Shown piece by piece: positions 43,652 through 52,657 of a DNA stretch of 64,000 nt. The stretch is from Actinomycetota bacterium (GTDB taxonomy: Bacteria > Actinomycetota > Actinomycetes > S36-B12), in contig JADKGE010000002.1 of NCBI GenBank assembly GCA_016717115.1, positions 62,001-126,000 of the forward strand, given 5' to 3'. Both the position numbers and the translations under genes were made by a program. Each line of letters starts with the position of its first letter. The stretch's first letter is position 1. The notes beneath the pieces were generated by a model. It did no database searches. It saw only the letters and a program-made list of their open reading frames with translations, and had not been told where the DNA came from.

Positions 43652-45265
43652 GTGTCGGTCACGCCGTTCGACGAGATGCTGCTGCCCGACGGTCGCCCCC
43701 GAGATGGCCATGAGGGCATGCACGAGACCCTGGCCGAGCTCGGCTCTTCCGGCCTCGCCGAACGTGCCCGTCAGCGCGACGCCTACCTCGACCGGCACGG
43801 CATCACCTTCACTCTGGGTGAGCGCGAGCGACCCCTGCCGATGGATCTCGTCCCCCGACTGCTGACGCCGCCCGAGTGGAAGCACATCGAGGCCGGGGTC
43901 ATCCAGAGGCTTCGCGCGCTGGAAGCCTTCCTCGCCGACGTGTACGGGCCAGGCATCGCCCTGAAGGACGGCCTCATCCCGCGCCGGCTCGTCACGACCT
44001 CCACGCACTTCCACCGCCAGGCGTGGGGCATCGAGACACCGAACAACGTGCGCATCCACGTCTCCGGCATCGACCTGATCCGCGACGAGTCCGGTGACTT
44101 CCGCGTGCTCGAGGACAATCTGCGTAACCCGTCGGGCGTCTCCTACGTGCTGGAGAACCGGCGGACCCTGGCGCACGTGCTTCCGGAGATCTTCACTCAC
44201 CACCGCGTTCGGGCCGTGAACGAGTATCCCGAGCGGCTCCTCGACGCCTTGAAGGCCGCGGCGCCGCCGGACATCAAGGTGCCAACGGTCGTCGTCCTCA
44301 CTCCCGGGGTGCACAACTCCGCGCACTACGAGCACGCGTTCCTCGCCCGCCACATGGGCGTCGAACTGGTCGAGGGTCGCGACCTGTACTGCCGCGACTC
44401 CACCGTGTGGATGCGCACCACGTCAGGCCCCGAGCCCGTCCACGTCATCTACCGTCGGATCGACGACGACTTCCTCGACCCGGTCCACCTGCTGCCCGAC
44501 AGCGTGCTGGGCATCCCCGGCGTCGTGAACGCCGCGCGTGCGGGCCGCGTGACGATCGCCAACGCGATCGGCAACGGCGTCGCCGACGACAAGGCCGTCT
44601 ACCCCTACGTCCCTGCGTTCATCCGGTACTACCTGAACGAAGAGCCGATCCTGCCCAACGTGGACACCTTCGACCTGTCCGATGCGGACCAGCGCGAGTG
44701 GGTGCTCGGACGACTGGACCGGATGGTGGTCAAGCCCAGCGACGCTTCAGGCGGGTACGGACTGATGATGGGTCCCTGGGCCAGCGACGAGCAACTTGCC
44801 CTGACCAAGGCCGCGGTGCTCCAGAACTCTCGCGGCTGGATTGCCCAGCCCGTCGTCACGTTCTCCACCTGCCCGACGGTCGTAAAGGAGGGACGCATCG
44901 CGCCGCGACACGTCGACCTACGGCCGTTCGCCGTCAACGACGGCACCAACGTGTTCGTGCTGCCGGGCGGGCTGAGCCGCGTGGCCCTGCCCGAGGGCAG
45001 TCTCGTCGTGAACTCGAGCCAGGGCGGCGGCTCGAAGGACACCTGGGTGATCGACGACGGCACGCTCGACGAGGCGCCCCCGGAGTCGGCCTCGCCGGAG
45101 CCGGCCGAGCGTTCCCTGTCGCACGCCGTGGCTGCCAACTTCTCGAAGCGCTACAACTCCCCGACCAGCCACGAGGACCGCATGGTGCAGCAGCAGCGTC
45201 AGCAGCAGCAGCAGTCCGGCCCGTCGCCCGCGCGCGGGACCGACGAGGGCGAGCCCCCGTGCTGA
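43652..45265 (+). CDS. Circularly permuted ATP-grasp type 2 protein
   Basis: 537 residues of the CP_ATPgrasp_2 family (DUF404/407). Hallmarks are FHRQAWGIETPNNVRIHVSG, VLEDNLRNPSGVSYVLENR, RRIDDDFLDPVHL, MVVKPSDASGGYGLMMGP and HVDLRPFAVND, covering the ATP and metal site. These proteins are predicted carboxylate-amine ligases forming peptide-like bonds; the product is unknown. A Ser/Pro tail ends in a Gln-rich run after DRMVQQQR. The GTG at 43652 has GGAGG 6 nt upstream. The next gene starts inside its last codons (7-nt overlap) and the operon continues with a transglutaminase-like protease, a grouping repeatedly seen in bacteria. Confidence 0.9.
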   Translation: MSVTPFDEMLLPDGRPRDGHEGMHETLAELGSSGLAERARQRDAYLDRHGITFTLGERERPLPMDLVPRLLTPPEWKHIEAGVIQRLRALEAFLADVYGPGIALKDGLIPRRLVTTSTHFHRQAWGIETPNNVRIHVSGIDLIRDESGDFRVLEDNLRNPSGVSYVLENRRTLAHVLPEIFTHHRVRAVNEYPERLLDALKAAAPPDIKVPTVVVLTPGVHNSAHYEHAFLARHMGVELVEGRDLYCRDSTVWMRTTSGPEPVHVIYRRIDDDFLDPVHLLPDSVLGIPGVVNAARAGRVTIANAIGNGVADDKAVYPYVPAFIRYYLNEEPILPNVDTFDLSDADQREWVLGRLDRMVVKPSDASGGYGLMMGPWASDEQLALTKAAVLQNSRGWIAQPVVTFSTCPTVVKEGRIAPRHVDLRPFAVNDGTNVFVLPGGLSRVALPEGSLVVNSSQGGGSKDTWVIDDGTLDEAPPESASPEPAERSLSHAVAANFSKRYNSPTSHEDRMVQQQRQQQQQSGPSPARGTDEGEPPC

Positions 45266-46164
45266 GCCGCATCGCCGAGTCGTTCTTCTGGCTCGGGCGG
45301 TACGTCGAGCGCGCAGAGGCCACGGCACGCCTGCTGTCCGAGCACCATCAACTGCTCGTCGAGGATCGCTCGGTCCCCGAGGCGATGGGCTGCGCCCTCC
45401 TGCTCGACGCGCTCACCATGCCCTCCGCCGGGGTCGAGACCGCGCAGGACCTCGTCCGCGTCGTCGTCGGCAGCGAGCTCGACTCGTCGACGATCTCGGG
45501 GGCGGTGTCCGCGGCCCGGGCCAACGCTCGCGCCGTGCGCGACTCCCTGTCCCAGGACACGTTCGAGGCGCTCAACTCGGCCCACCTGGCCCTGTCCCGC
45601 GGGATCGCCTTCACCGCGAGCCCCGGCGTGGCCCTGCACCGCGTGCTGGAGCGACTGCTCGTCGTCAACGGCGTCGTCGACTGGACCATGCCGCGCGACG
45701 AGGCCTACCACTTCATGGTCCTCGGGCGTGAGCTCGAACGCATCGACATGGTCGGGCGGCTCCTGGCCATCCGGCACGACGAGATGTGGCCGTCGTCCGG
45801 TCCAGCAGCCGCCCTGCGCGCCGCAGGCGCACTGTCGCCGTACCTGCGCACGGGCCGGCCGCTCAACGCGATCGACGTGCGCCGCTTCCTCGTGCTCGAT
45901 GCAACCTTCCCCCGCTCGATGCGGTCGTGCGCAGCCGACGCCGAGGAGGCCGTGCGCGGCCTCCAACGCCAGGGCGTGAGCGACAGCGGCTCGCTGCTAC
46001 GCGAAGTGGGCATGCTGCGGTCAGAGCTCGAGTACGCCCGCGTGCCCTCGCCCGACGACATCGAGCAGTTCATCGACGAGGCACGGCAGGCGTCGGTCCG
46101 CGCCTCGGACGAGGTCAACCGCGCCTTCTTCCGCCAGCACGGGACGATCGTGTGGAGCCACTGA
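45259..46164 (+). CDS. Alpha-E domain protein
   Basis: 301 residues, entirely helical, of the alpha-E family (DUF403). Conserved starts are LSRIAESFFWLGRYVERAEATARLL and later MVLGRELERIDMVGRLL. Alpha-E proteins regularly accompany circularly permuted ATP-grasp ligases and may bind the substrate or form a scaffold; activity is unknown. The GTG at 45259 overlaps the ligase gene by 7 nt and its stop overlaps the next start by 1 nt (TGATG). Confidence 0.88.
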   Translation: MLSRIAESFFWLGRYVERAEATARLLSEHHQLLVEDRSVPEAMGCALLLDALTMPSAGVETAQDLVRVVVGSELDSSTISGAVSAARANARAVRDSLSQDTFEALNSAHLALSRGIAFTASPGVALHRVLERLLVVNGVVDWTMPRDEAYHFMVLGRELERIDMVGRLLAIRHDEMWPSSGPAAALRAAGALSPYLRTGRPLNAIDVRRFLVLDATFPRSMRSCAADAEEAVRGLQRQGVSDSGSLLREVGMLRSELEYARVPSPDDIEQFIDEARQASVRASDEVNRAFFRQHGTIVWSH

Positions 46165-47021
46165 TGCAGCCCAGGACCGGACGTCGCCTCCACATCACGC
46201 ACCGCACGGGCTACCGGTATGCCGACGTCGTCGACGCGTCGTTCAACGAGGTGCGCATGACCCCCCTCAGCGAGGACGGCCAGCTGCTCCTCAACCACAC
46301 CCTCGGCGTGCATCCGGTGGCGTCCGTGCAGACCTACGAGGACTACTGGGGTGCGCACGTCGAGGCGTTCGACGTGCACGGTCCCCACCGGGTGCTGGAG
46401 ATCGTCGCCATCAGCACTGTCGACACCCCGCCTATGCCCGCTCCCGTCCCGGGAATGGCCTGGGACGTCGTGCTCGATGCGGACGTGCAGGACATGTACT
46501 CGGAGTTCCTGGCACCGACCGACTACGTCGACGACGCCCTGGCCGACGAGCACCGTGCCGAGATCGTCGCCGAGATGGCCAGCAGCCCGACGCCGTGGTA
46601 CGCCGGAACGCTCGCGGTGGCTGCCGTCCGCGAACGCCTGACCTACACCTCCGGCATCACCGACGTGTCGACGACCGCGGCACAGGCCTGGGCGTCACGG
46701 CACGGCGTGTGCCAGGACTTCACCCACGCCACACTGTCGCTGCTGCGCGCCGCCCGCATCCCGGCCCGCTACGTCAGCGGCTACCTGCACACCGAGGAGC
46801 CGGCCCCGGGCCAGACCGTCACCGGCGAGTCGCACGCCTGGGTGGAGTACTGGGACGGACGGTGGCAGGCCGTCGACCCCACGAACGACCGCTCCGTCGG
46901 GTCGGCGCACGTCATCGTGGCGCGCGGCCGTGACTATGCCGACGTGCCGCCCCTCAAGGGCATCTACGCGGGCGGACAGAGCGAGGCCCTCGGCGTGAGC
47001 GTCGAGATCACCCAGCTCTGA
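46164..47021 (+). CDS. Transglutaminase-like cysteine peptidase
   Basis: 285 residues. An N-terminal beta domain (LHITHRTGYRYADVVDASFNEVRM) precedes a transglutaminase-like fold with the triad C183 (GVCQDFTHA), H224 (GESHAWVEYW) and D238 (VDPTND). In this operon type the enzyme is thought to cleave or transfer the peptide-like product of the ATP-grasp ligase. The ATG overlaps the stop of the alpha-E gene. No signal peptide is seen, so it acts in the cytoplasm. Confidence 0.9.
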   Translation: MQPRTGRRLHITHRTGYRYADVVDASFNEVRMTPLSEDGQLLLNHTLGVHPVASVQTYEDYWGAHVEAFDVHGPHRVLEIVAISTVDTPPMPAPVPGMAWDVVLDADVQDMYSEFLAPTDYVDDALADEHRAEIVAEMASSPTPWYAGTLAVAAVRERLTYTSGITDVSTTAAQAWASRHGVCQDFTHATLSLLRAARIPARYVSGYLHTEEPAPGQTVTGESHAWVEYWDGRWQAVDPTNDRSVGSAHVIVARGRDYADVPPLKGIYAGGQSEALGVSVEITQL

Positions 47022-47090
47022 TCCGAGGAGTGGGCCAGCCCCCCATCGTGGGTTATCGTGGCCTCTCCCGTTACCGCACCAAGGAGCCTC

Positions 47091-48005
47091 ATGCGCCTGC
47101 GCCGCCCCGCCACGGCCGTCCTTCTGGCGTCGTCCGCGCTCGTCGTCTCGGGCCTGACGCTGCCGACGCCGGCGACCGCCGCTCCGCTTCCGGGCGCGTG
47201 CTACTCCTACCCGGCTTCGACGATAGGGAAGACCTCCACCGCCGCGCCCGCCATCGGCTGCGAGTCACCCCACACGGCCGAGACCTACTTCGTGGGCACC
47301 CTGGCCGAGGCCTTCGGGCTCCCGTCGGGCTCGACGCAGCCCGCGCGGCTGTCCGCTGGTCGGCCATGCACGGTGGCCGCGATGAACGCGCACCTCGGCC
47401 TCACCGAGCAGAAGCTGCCGAGCCGGTTCCGCACGGTGGTGCTGTTCCCCACCGACGATCAGTGGAATGCGGGCGAGCGCTGGATGAGGTGCGACGTGGT
47501 GCTGCAGGGCGGCCTGGAGCTGAAGTCCTTCAGCGGCACCGCGGCCGCGCTGGTCGCCGCCACGCCCCGGGACATCTTCAACTTCTGCACGCCGGCCGAG
47601 CCCAACGCCGTCAAGACGGCCGCGTACCCGTGCCTGGACCGCAAGAAGAACTGGATCAAGGTGCTCGACCAGGAGCTCGGCGGACCGGGCTCGAAGTTCC
47701 CCGGCACGACATCGGTCGAGCGGAGCACGCGCAGGCTCTGCGAGAAGATGGGCAAGAAGTACGACGGGAAGGTGACCTACCCGGGCTGGTGGGCGATCTG
47801 GCCCACCTCGCGCGGTTGGAAGGAGGGCCGGCGCTCGGCCCAGTGCTTCGTCCCCTACGCGCAGTACCTCAAGGAGCTCGCGCAGAACGCCCCCCGGCCG
47901 ACGCCCAGCCCCACGCCCACACCGACACCTACGCCGGAAACCCCGCCCCCGCTCGCTCCCGCAGCCGCACCGGAGGCGAGTCCCGCCGCGTCGCCGTCTC
48001 CCTGA
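47091..48005 (+). CDS. Secreted septum-formation-like protein
   Basis: 304 residues: a signal peptide (MRLRRPATAVLLASS, cleavage near ATAAP), then a Cys-rich exported part (GACYSYP, IGCESPHTAETYFVGTL, GRPCTVAAM, ACC pairs continuing to SAQCFVPY) resembling the Septum_form family, and a C-terminal Thr/Pro tail (PTPSPTPTPTP). The exact role is unknown; relatives are implicated in septum formation in actinobacteria. The ATG at 47091 has AAGGAG 5 nt upstream; an ATG at 47058 is less likely. It follows the ATP-grasp operon by about 70 nt. Confidence 0.72.
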   Translation: MRLRRPATAVLLASSALVVSGLTLPTPATAAPLPGACYSYPASTIGKTSTAAPAIGCESPHTAETYFVGTLAEAFGLPSGSTQPARLSAGRPCTVAAMNAHLGLTEQKLPSRFRTVVLFPTDDQWNAGERWMRCDVVLQGGLELKSFSGTAAALVAATPRDIFNFCTPAEPNAVKTAAYPCLDRKKNWIKVLDQELGGPGSKFPGTTSVERSTRRLCEKMGKKYDGKVTYPGWWAIWPTSRGWKEGRRSAQCFVPYAQYLKELAQNAPRPTPSPTPTPTPTPETPPPLAPAAAPEASPAASPSP

Positions 48006-48028
48006 CGACAGCGCCGCGCCGTCGTCAG
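48002..48028. terminator. Possible bidirectional hairpin between secreted protein gene and ndh
   Basis: CTGACGAC (48002-48009) and GTCGTCAG (48021-48028) form an 8-bp stem around a GC-rich loop. It spans both stop codons of the convergent genes; no T-tract, so termination is uncertain. Confidence 0.35.
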
Positions 48029-49257
48029 TCGATCACCGTGCGCCGGGGCCCCACTCCCCAGGCAACGTAGTTCCAGAACCAGTCGGCGATGACGCTGACG
48101 CGCTGTCGACCGCCGGCAAGGTAGAACACGTGCAGGCCCAGCCAGGCGAACCAGGCCGGCGTGCCGTGCAGCTTCAGGCCGCTCGGCATCTCCACCACGG
48201 CTCGTCGCCGCCCGATCGTCGCCATCTGTCCCTTGTCCTTGTAGGCGAAGGGCTTCAGCGGTTCACCGGCCAGCCGCCGCGTGATCGCGCGGGCCACGTA
48301 CCGACCCATCTGCATGGCGACCGAGGCGACCATCGGCAGTGGCCGCCCGTCGGCGCCCGCGACGTGGGCGATGTCGCCGATGACCCAGATGTCATCGCCG
48401 AGCTGGAGGGTCGGTGAGACCTCGAGACGATTCGCGCGGTCGGTGGCGCCGAGGTCCTTCCAGTCCGCAGGCGCGGCAACGCCGGCAGCCCACACGATGG
48501 TCCCCGCGGTCAGGACATCGCCCGAGGTGAGGTGCACATCAGTCGGGTACATGCGGTCGACGGCGCTGTCGACCTTGACGACGACTCCCAACTGCTCGAG
48601 CTCCGCCTTCGCGTGCGCGCTCGACTTCTCGGTGAAGGACGGCAGGAGCCTGGGTCCGGCCTCGATGAGCGTCACCGATGCAAGGCCGTGGAGGTCGGCG
48701 AACTCGCGGCGCATGGCCCGCTGCAGCTCCGCAACGGCGCCGGAGATCTCCACACCCGTCGGTCCGCCCCCGACGACGACGACGCGCAGTGCCTCCTTGG
48801 GCCGCCGGCCGAGCTCGACGTCCTCGTAGGTCTGAAGCAGACGGTGCCGGATCGCCCTCGCCTGCTGGATCGTCTTCATCTGCATCGCGTACTCGGCGAC
48901 GCCTGGGATCCCGAAGGTCGTCCCTGTGCTGCCGACCGCAAGGACGAGCTCGTCCCACGGCAGCACCGCGCCGTCCCCGAGGCGAACCGTCTTCGCCTCC
49001 GCGTTGATCTTGACCACATCACCGCGACGGAAGCTCGCGCCGGGCACCGCCGCGCGCACCGAGTAGGCGATGTCGTCCTCGGGCAGTCCTCCGGTCGCGA
49101 CCTGATACAGCAGCGGGGCGAACACCTGGTAGGGATGCCGATCCACGATCGTCACCTCGATGCCCGGCTGCCGCGCCAGCTTCCGGGCGCAGCTGAGGCC
49201 GCCGAAGCCGGCCCCGACGATCAGGACGCGGTGGGCGGGCGGTGTGGACTCGGGCAT
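48025..49257 (-). CDS. ndh: Type II NADH dehydrogenase
   Basis: 410 residues. The FAD fold starts VLIVGAGFGGLSCARKL and the NADH fold has VVVVGGGPTGVEISG; WVIGDIAHVAG and a C-terminal segment AWLGLHVFYLAGGRQR follow, the latter the amphipathic membrane anchor typical of NDH-2. It oxidises NADH and reduces quinone without pumping protons. The ATG at 49257 is preferred over the frame extending to 49563, which overlaps the next gene. The aldo-keto reductase stop lies 8 nt away on the same strand, so the two form one operon. Confidence 0.92.
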   Translation of the reverse strand: MPESTPPAHRVLIVGAGFGGLSCARKLARQPGIEVTIVDRHPYQVFAPLLYQVATGGLPEDDIAYSVRAAVPGASFRRGDVVKINAEAKTVRLGDGAVLPWDELVLAVGSTGTTFGIPGVAEYAMQMKTIQQARAIRHRLLQTYEDVELGRRPKEALRVVVVGGGPTGVEISGAVAELQRAMRREFADLHGLASVTLIEAGPRLLPSFTEKSSAHAKAELEQLGVVVKVDSAVDRMYPTDVHLTSGDVLTAGTIVWAAGVAAPADWKDLGATDRANRLEVSPTLQLGDDIWVIGDIAHVAGADGRPLPMVASVAMQMGRYVARAITRRLAGEPLKPFAYKDKGQMATIGRRRAVVEMPSGLKLHGTPAWFAWLGLHVFYLAGGRQRVSVIADWFWNYVAWGVGPRRTVID

Positions 49258-49265
49258 GTCCGGGC

Positions 49266-50207
49266 TCAACGCAGCGGGCTGCGTGGCTGGTCCTCGGGGT
49301 ACATCGACCCGTGCGCAGGCACGGTGTCCTGCAGGCGGGCGAACTGCCCGACGCTCAAGGACACCGACAGGGACCGAACGATGGAGTCGACGGTTGCCGG
49401 CCGGGTGGCGCCGGGGATCGGGATGATCACCGGGCTCAGCGCCAGCAGCCACGCCAGCACGGTCTCCTGAGGCGAGGCGCCCACGTCGGCCCCCACCTCG
49501 CTGAACGCGGAGTAGTGCGAGCCCACCTCCTGGGCCTGGCCCGCGCCGCCCAGCGGAGACCACGGGAGGAACGCGATGCCCAGTTCGGAGCAGCGGTCGA
49601 GCACGTCGGCGTTACCTCGATATCGGGGGGAGTACTCGTTCTGCACCGAGACGATCCCCCCGTCCGCGGGCCCGCCGAGCACATCCAGGGCCACGTCGAG
49701 TTCGGGGCCCGTGACGTTCGACAGGCCGATCCGCAGGATCAGGCCGGCGTCCTTCAGTGCGCCCATCGCGTGCATCTGATCGGCATAGCTCATGGCGGGG
49801 TCGTGCCGGTGGTGCTGGTAGAGGGAGATGACCGAGACCCCCATCTGCGCGAGGCTGTCCTCGCAGGCCCGGCGCAGCGCGTCGGGGCTGGAGTCGCGGC
49901 CCCATGTCTCCCCCTCGCCACGGACGATGCCGCCCTTGGTGGTGAACACCAGGTCGGTGAGGTCCGACGGATCGGCGTATGTCTGGATGGCCTCCGCGAT
50001 CAGCGCCTCGTTGTGCCCGACGCTGTCCCACGTGGGTGCGTAGATGTTCGACGTGTCGAGCAGGGTGATGCCGAGGTCGAGCGCGCGGTGGACCGTGGCC
50101 AACGCCCGCTCGCGCTCCGTGAGCATGCGCGGATCCGACAGCGGCATGCAGCCGAGACCGACGGCCGAGACGGACAGGTCACCGATGCGGCGCGTAGGCA
50201 GGCTCAT
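49266..50207 (-). CDS. Aldo/keto reductase
   Basis: 313 residues, a TIM-barrel AKR. The tetrad is D51, Y56 (TSNIYAP), K91 (FTTKGG) and a His in LYQHHRHD (H132/133). It reduces aldehydes or ketones with NADPH; substrate unknown. The ATG at 50207 lies 7 nt after TAGACT, indicating a leaderless message. Same strand and 8 nt upstream of ndh. Confidence 0.9.
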   Translation of the reverse strand: MSLPTRRIGDLSVSAVGLGCMPLSDPRMLTERERALATVHRALDLGITLLDTSNIYAPTWDSVGHNEALIAEAIQTYADPSDLTDLVFTTKGGIVRGEGETWGRDSSPDALRRACEDSLAQMGVSVISLYQHHRHDPAMSYADQMHAMGALKDAGLILRIGLSNVTGPELDVALDVLGGPADGGIVSVQNEYSPRYRGNADVLDRCSELGIAFLPWSPLGGAGQAQEVGSHYSAFSEVGADVGASPQETVLAWLLALSPVIIPIPGATRPATVDSIVRSLSVSLSVGQFARLQDTVPAHGSMYPEDQPRSPLR

Positions 50208-50213
50208 GACCTG

Positions 50214-50219
50214 AGTCTA
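50214..50219 (-). promoter_or_regulatory. -10 element TAGACT, leaderless aldo-keto reductase / ndh unit
   Basis: The reverse strand reads TAGACT, ending 7 nt before the ATG at 50207, with no Shine-Dalgarno. Confidence 0.5.
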
Positions 50220-50233
50220 GGAAGGACCACGGT

Positions 50234-52002
50234 TCAGGCGAGCAGGGCCAGCCACTCCTCCTCGAGGGCTTCCCTCTGCGTCTGGATCACCCTGAGCTCC
50301 TCGTTGAGCGTGGTCACCCGAGCGAAATCCGTGGCATGCTCGGCGAGCTGCGCGTGCAGCACGCTCTCCCGGTCGCGGAGCTTGTCGAGTTGGCGCTCTA
50401 GGCGGGCCTGCGCCTTCTGCGTCTCCCGGTCAATCGCGCTGGCCGACTTCGTCGGGACGACGGCGGCCACGACTCCGGCGGCCGCAGCGATCCGCCGTCG
50501 GCGCTCGAGGTAGTCGTCGATGCCGCCCGGCAGCTCGCGCACCTGCTCGTCGCCCAGCAGCGCGACGAAGTCGTCGCACACCCGCTCGAGGAAGTACCGG
50601 TCGTGCGAGACGATGAGGAGGGTGCCCGCGAACCCGTCGAGCAGGTCCTCCAGTGCGGCGAGCGTCTCGACGTCGAAGTCGTTGGTGGGCTCGTCGAGGA
50701 TGAGCACGTTGGGCGCACCCATGAGCAGCCGCGTCAGCTGAAGGCGGCGGCGCTCTCCGCCGGACAGGTCGCCCACCGGCGTCCATTGCCCGTCGGCACC
50801 GAAGCCGAGCCGCTCGCACAGCTGCGAGGCGGTCAGCTCGCGGCCCTTTCCGAGGTCGACGCGCTGGGCGACGTCCTCCACCGACTCCAGCACGCGCCAC
50901 GTGGGATCGAGTTCCTCGAGGTGCTGCGAGAGGTACGCCGGCTTGACGGTCATCCCGGTGACCACCCGGCCGTGCGACGGCCGCACCTCCCCCAGGATCA
51001 TCCGGATCAGCGACGTCTTGCCGGCGCCGTTCGCCCCGAGGATGCCGATCCGCTGGCCGGGGCCGATGTTCCATGTCAGGTGCTCGAAGAGGTGCTTGCT
51101 GCCCATGAACAGCGAGGCGTCGTGGATCTCGAACACCGTCTTGCCGAGCCTGGCGTCGGCGAAGGACAGCAGCTCGACGCTGTCGCGCGGAGGGGGCTCG
51201 GCCCCGATGAGGTCGTTGGCCGCGTCGACGCGGAACTTGGGTTTCGACGTGCGGGCCGGCGCCCCGCGCCGCAGCCACGCGAGCTCCTTGCGCAGCAGGT
51301 TGTTGCGTCGCGCCTCGGATGCCGCGCTCTGCCGTTGACGTTCGGCCTTCGCCAGCACGTAGGCCGAGTAGCCGCCGTCGTACTCCTCGACGCTGCCGCC
51401 GACGACCTCCCCACGTGCGGTCGCAGACCTCGTCGAGGAACCAGCGATCATGCGTCACGACGACGATCGCCGCCGGGCCGGGCCTTCAGGTAGGCGGCGA
51501 GCCAGGCCACGATCTCGACGTCGAGGTGGTTCGTCGGCTCGTCGAGGAGGAGCAGGTCGAGGTCCGCGACGAGCAGGCGGGCCAGTTCGACCCGCCGTCG
51601 CTCTCCCCCCGAGAGGTCGCCGAGTCTGCGGTCGAGGAGGGCATCGTCGAACCCGCCGAGGAGGCCCTCGAGCACCTCGCGCACAGTCGGCTTGGCCGCC
51701 CACTCATGCGTCGCACCCGAGCCCACGACGGCCTCGAGGATCGTGACGCGCGAATCGAAGGCGGGGTTCTGGCGCAGGTAGCCGACGTGGACGTCCGAGC
51801 CGATGCTCACCCGGCCGCTGTCGAGCGGCTCCGACGCGTCGAGGCAGGCGAGCAGGGTGCTCTTCCCTGCGCCGTTGCGCCCGACCACCCCGATGCGGTC
51901 GCCGGCATTGACGCCGGTCGACACGTCGGCGAGGAGGGGACGATCGCCGAAGGACTTGCTGGCCGACTCCAGATTGACGAGATTCCTCTTCGGGGCGGCC
52001 AC
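50234..52002 (-). pseudogene. Uup-like ABC-F ATPase gene with two frameshifts
   Basis: Three overlapping frames together encode a complete ABC-F protein of about 589 residues: first ATPase domain (GRNGAGKST, LSGGERRRVE, LLLDEPTNHLD), linker, second domain (GANGAGKTS, LSGGERRRLQ, LILDEPTNDFD) and a C-terminal coiled coil (ETQKAQARLERQLDKL) typical of Uup. One extra G at about 51468-51474 and another at about 51408-51412 break the frame; removing both restores VVVTHDRWFLDEVCDRTW and EVVGGSVEEYDGGY. ABC-F proteins act on ribosomes; Uup also affects DNA stability. Everything else is well kept, so sequence error or a very recent lesion is likely. Fragments: 51448-52002 and 50234-51451. Confidence 0.8.
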
Positions 52003-52027
52003 GACGCCATTCTCTCGGTAGCGCGAT

Positions 52028-52582
52028 TCACACCATCGGGCTGGTCACCCTCCGCACGGTCGTGGCCCCGTCTATCCGCCACTGACCTTCCTCGCGCACG
52101 AACCGATAGGCGAGATCGACCGTGACGTTGTCCGCTCCTGTGACGCTGACGATGGCCGCCACTGCTCCGGGCGCGATTCTTCGGCACTCGATCAGCTCGT
52201 GGGACACCGAGTTCGCCACCTGCGGGTAGTCGGTCGTGATGATCGCCCGGAAGCCCGGTAGGTCCGTGGACGTCCGGAAGGAGCGCGAGGCGAGGGCGAA
52301 TGCGGCGCGGTAGTCGTCGCGCGAGAACGCCTCGAGCTGGCGTCCGACCACGCGGTCGACCGCCCGTTCCTCCTCTGCGCACGGCGGCGGGGCTGTTGCG
52401 GGGGAGTCCGGGACGACGGGAGCGGGGGGCGGGGAAGGCGTGGATGGTGCCGCCGACGGCGGGCTCACGGGGGTCGACAGGATCGGTGCGGACGACGGCA
52501 CATTGAGCGAGCAAGCCGACAGCACCAGCCCCGCCATGGTGCACGCGACGGCCGGCGACCTCGGCCACGTGAAGGGGAGCAT
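52028..52582 (-). CDS. Secreted lipoprotein, DUF4864-like
   Basis: 184 residues. The leader MLPFTWPRSPAVACTMAGLV ends in the lipobox LSAC, so the mature protein would be lipid-anchored outside the membrane. A Pro/Ser-rich spacer is followed by a domain starting QLEAFSRDDYRAAFALAS, which resembles DUF4864 domains (unknown function), with a C-terminal EGQWRIDGATTVRR. The ATG at 52582 has GGGAGG upstream; 52621 would put the lipobox too deep. It is divergent from the YkgJ-type gene. Confidence 0.7.
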   Translation of the reverse strand: MLPFTWPRSPAVACTMAGLVLSACSLNVPSSAPILSTPVSPPSAAPSTPSPPPAPVVPDSPATAPPPCAEEERAVDRVVGRQLEAFSRDDYRAAFALASRSFRTSTDLPGFRAIITTDYPQVANSVSHELIECRRIAPGAVAAIVSVTGADNVTVDLAYRFVREEGQWRIDGATTVRRVTSPMV

Positions 52583-52657
52583 CGCCACCACCCCTCCCGG
52601 ACGCGCCACGCCGTGGCACAACTATGCCCGGATTCGACGATGGCGCATCCTGTCCTC

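Noticed and set aside
45186..45220. CAG-rich run as a microsatellite or CRISPR-like repeat
   Set aside because: It simply encodes the Gln-rich tail of the ATP-grasp protein and has no spacer structure.
51408..51474. Programmed frameshifting in the ABC-F gene
   Set aside because: No slippery heptamer or stimulatory structure is apparent, and two shifts in 60 bp would be required.
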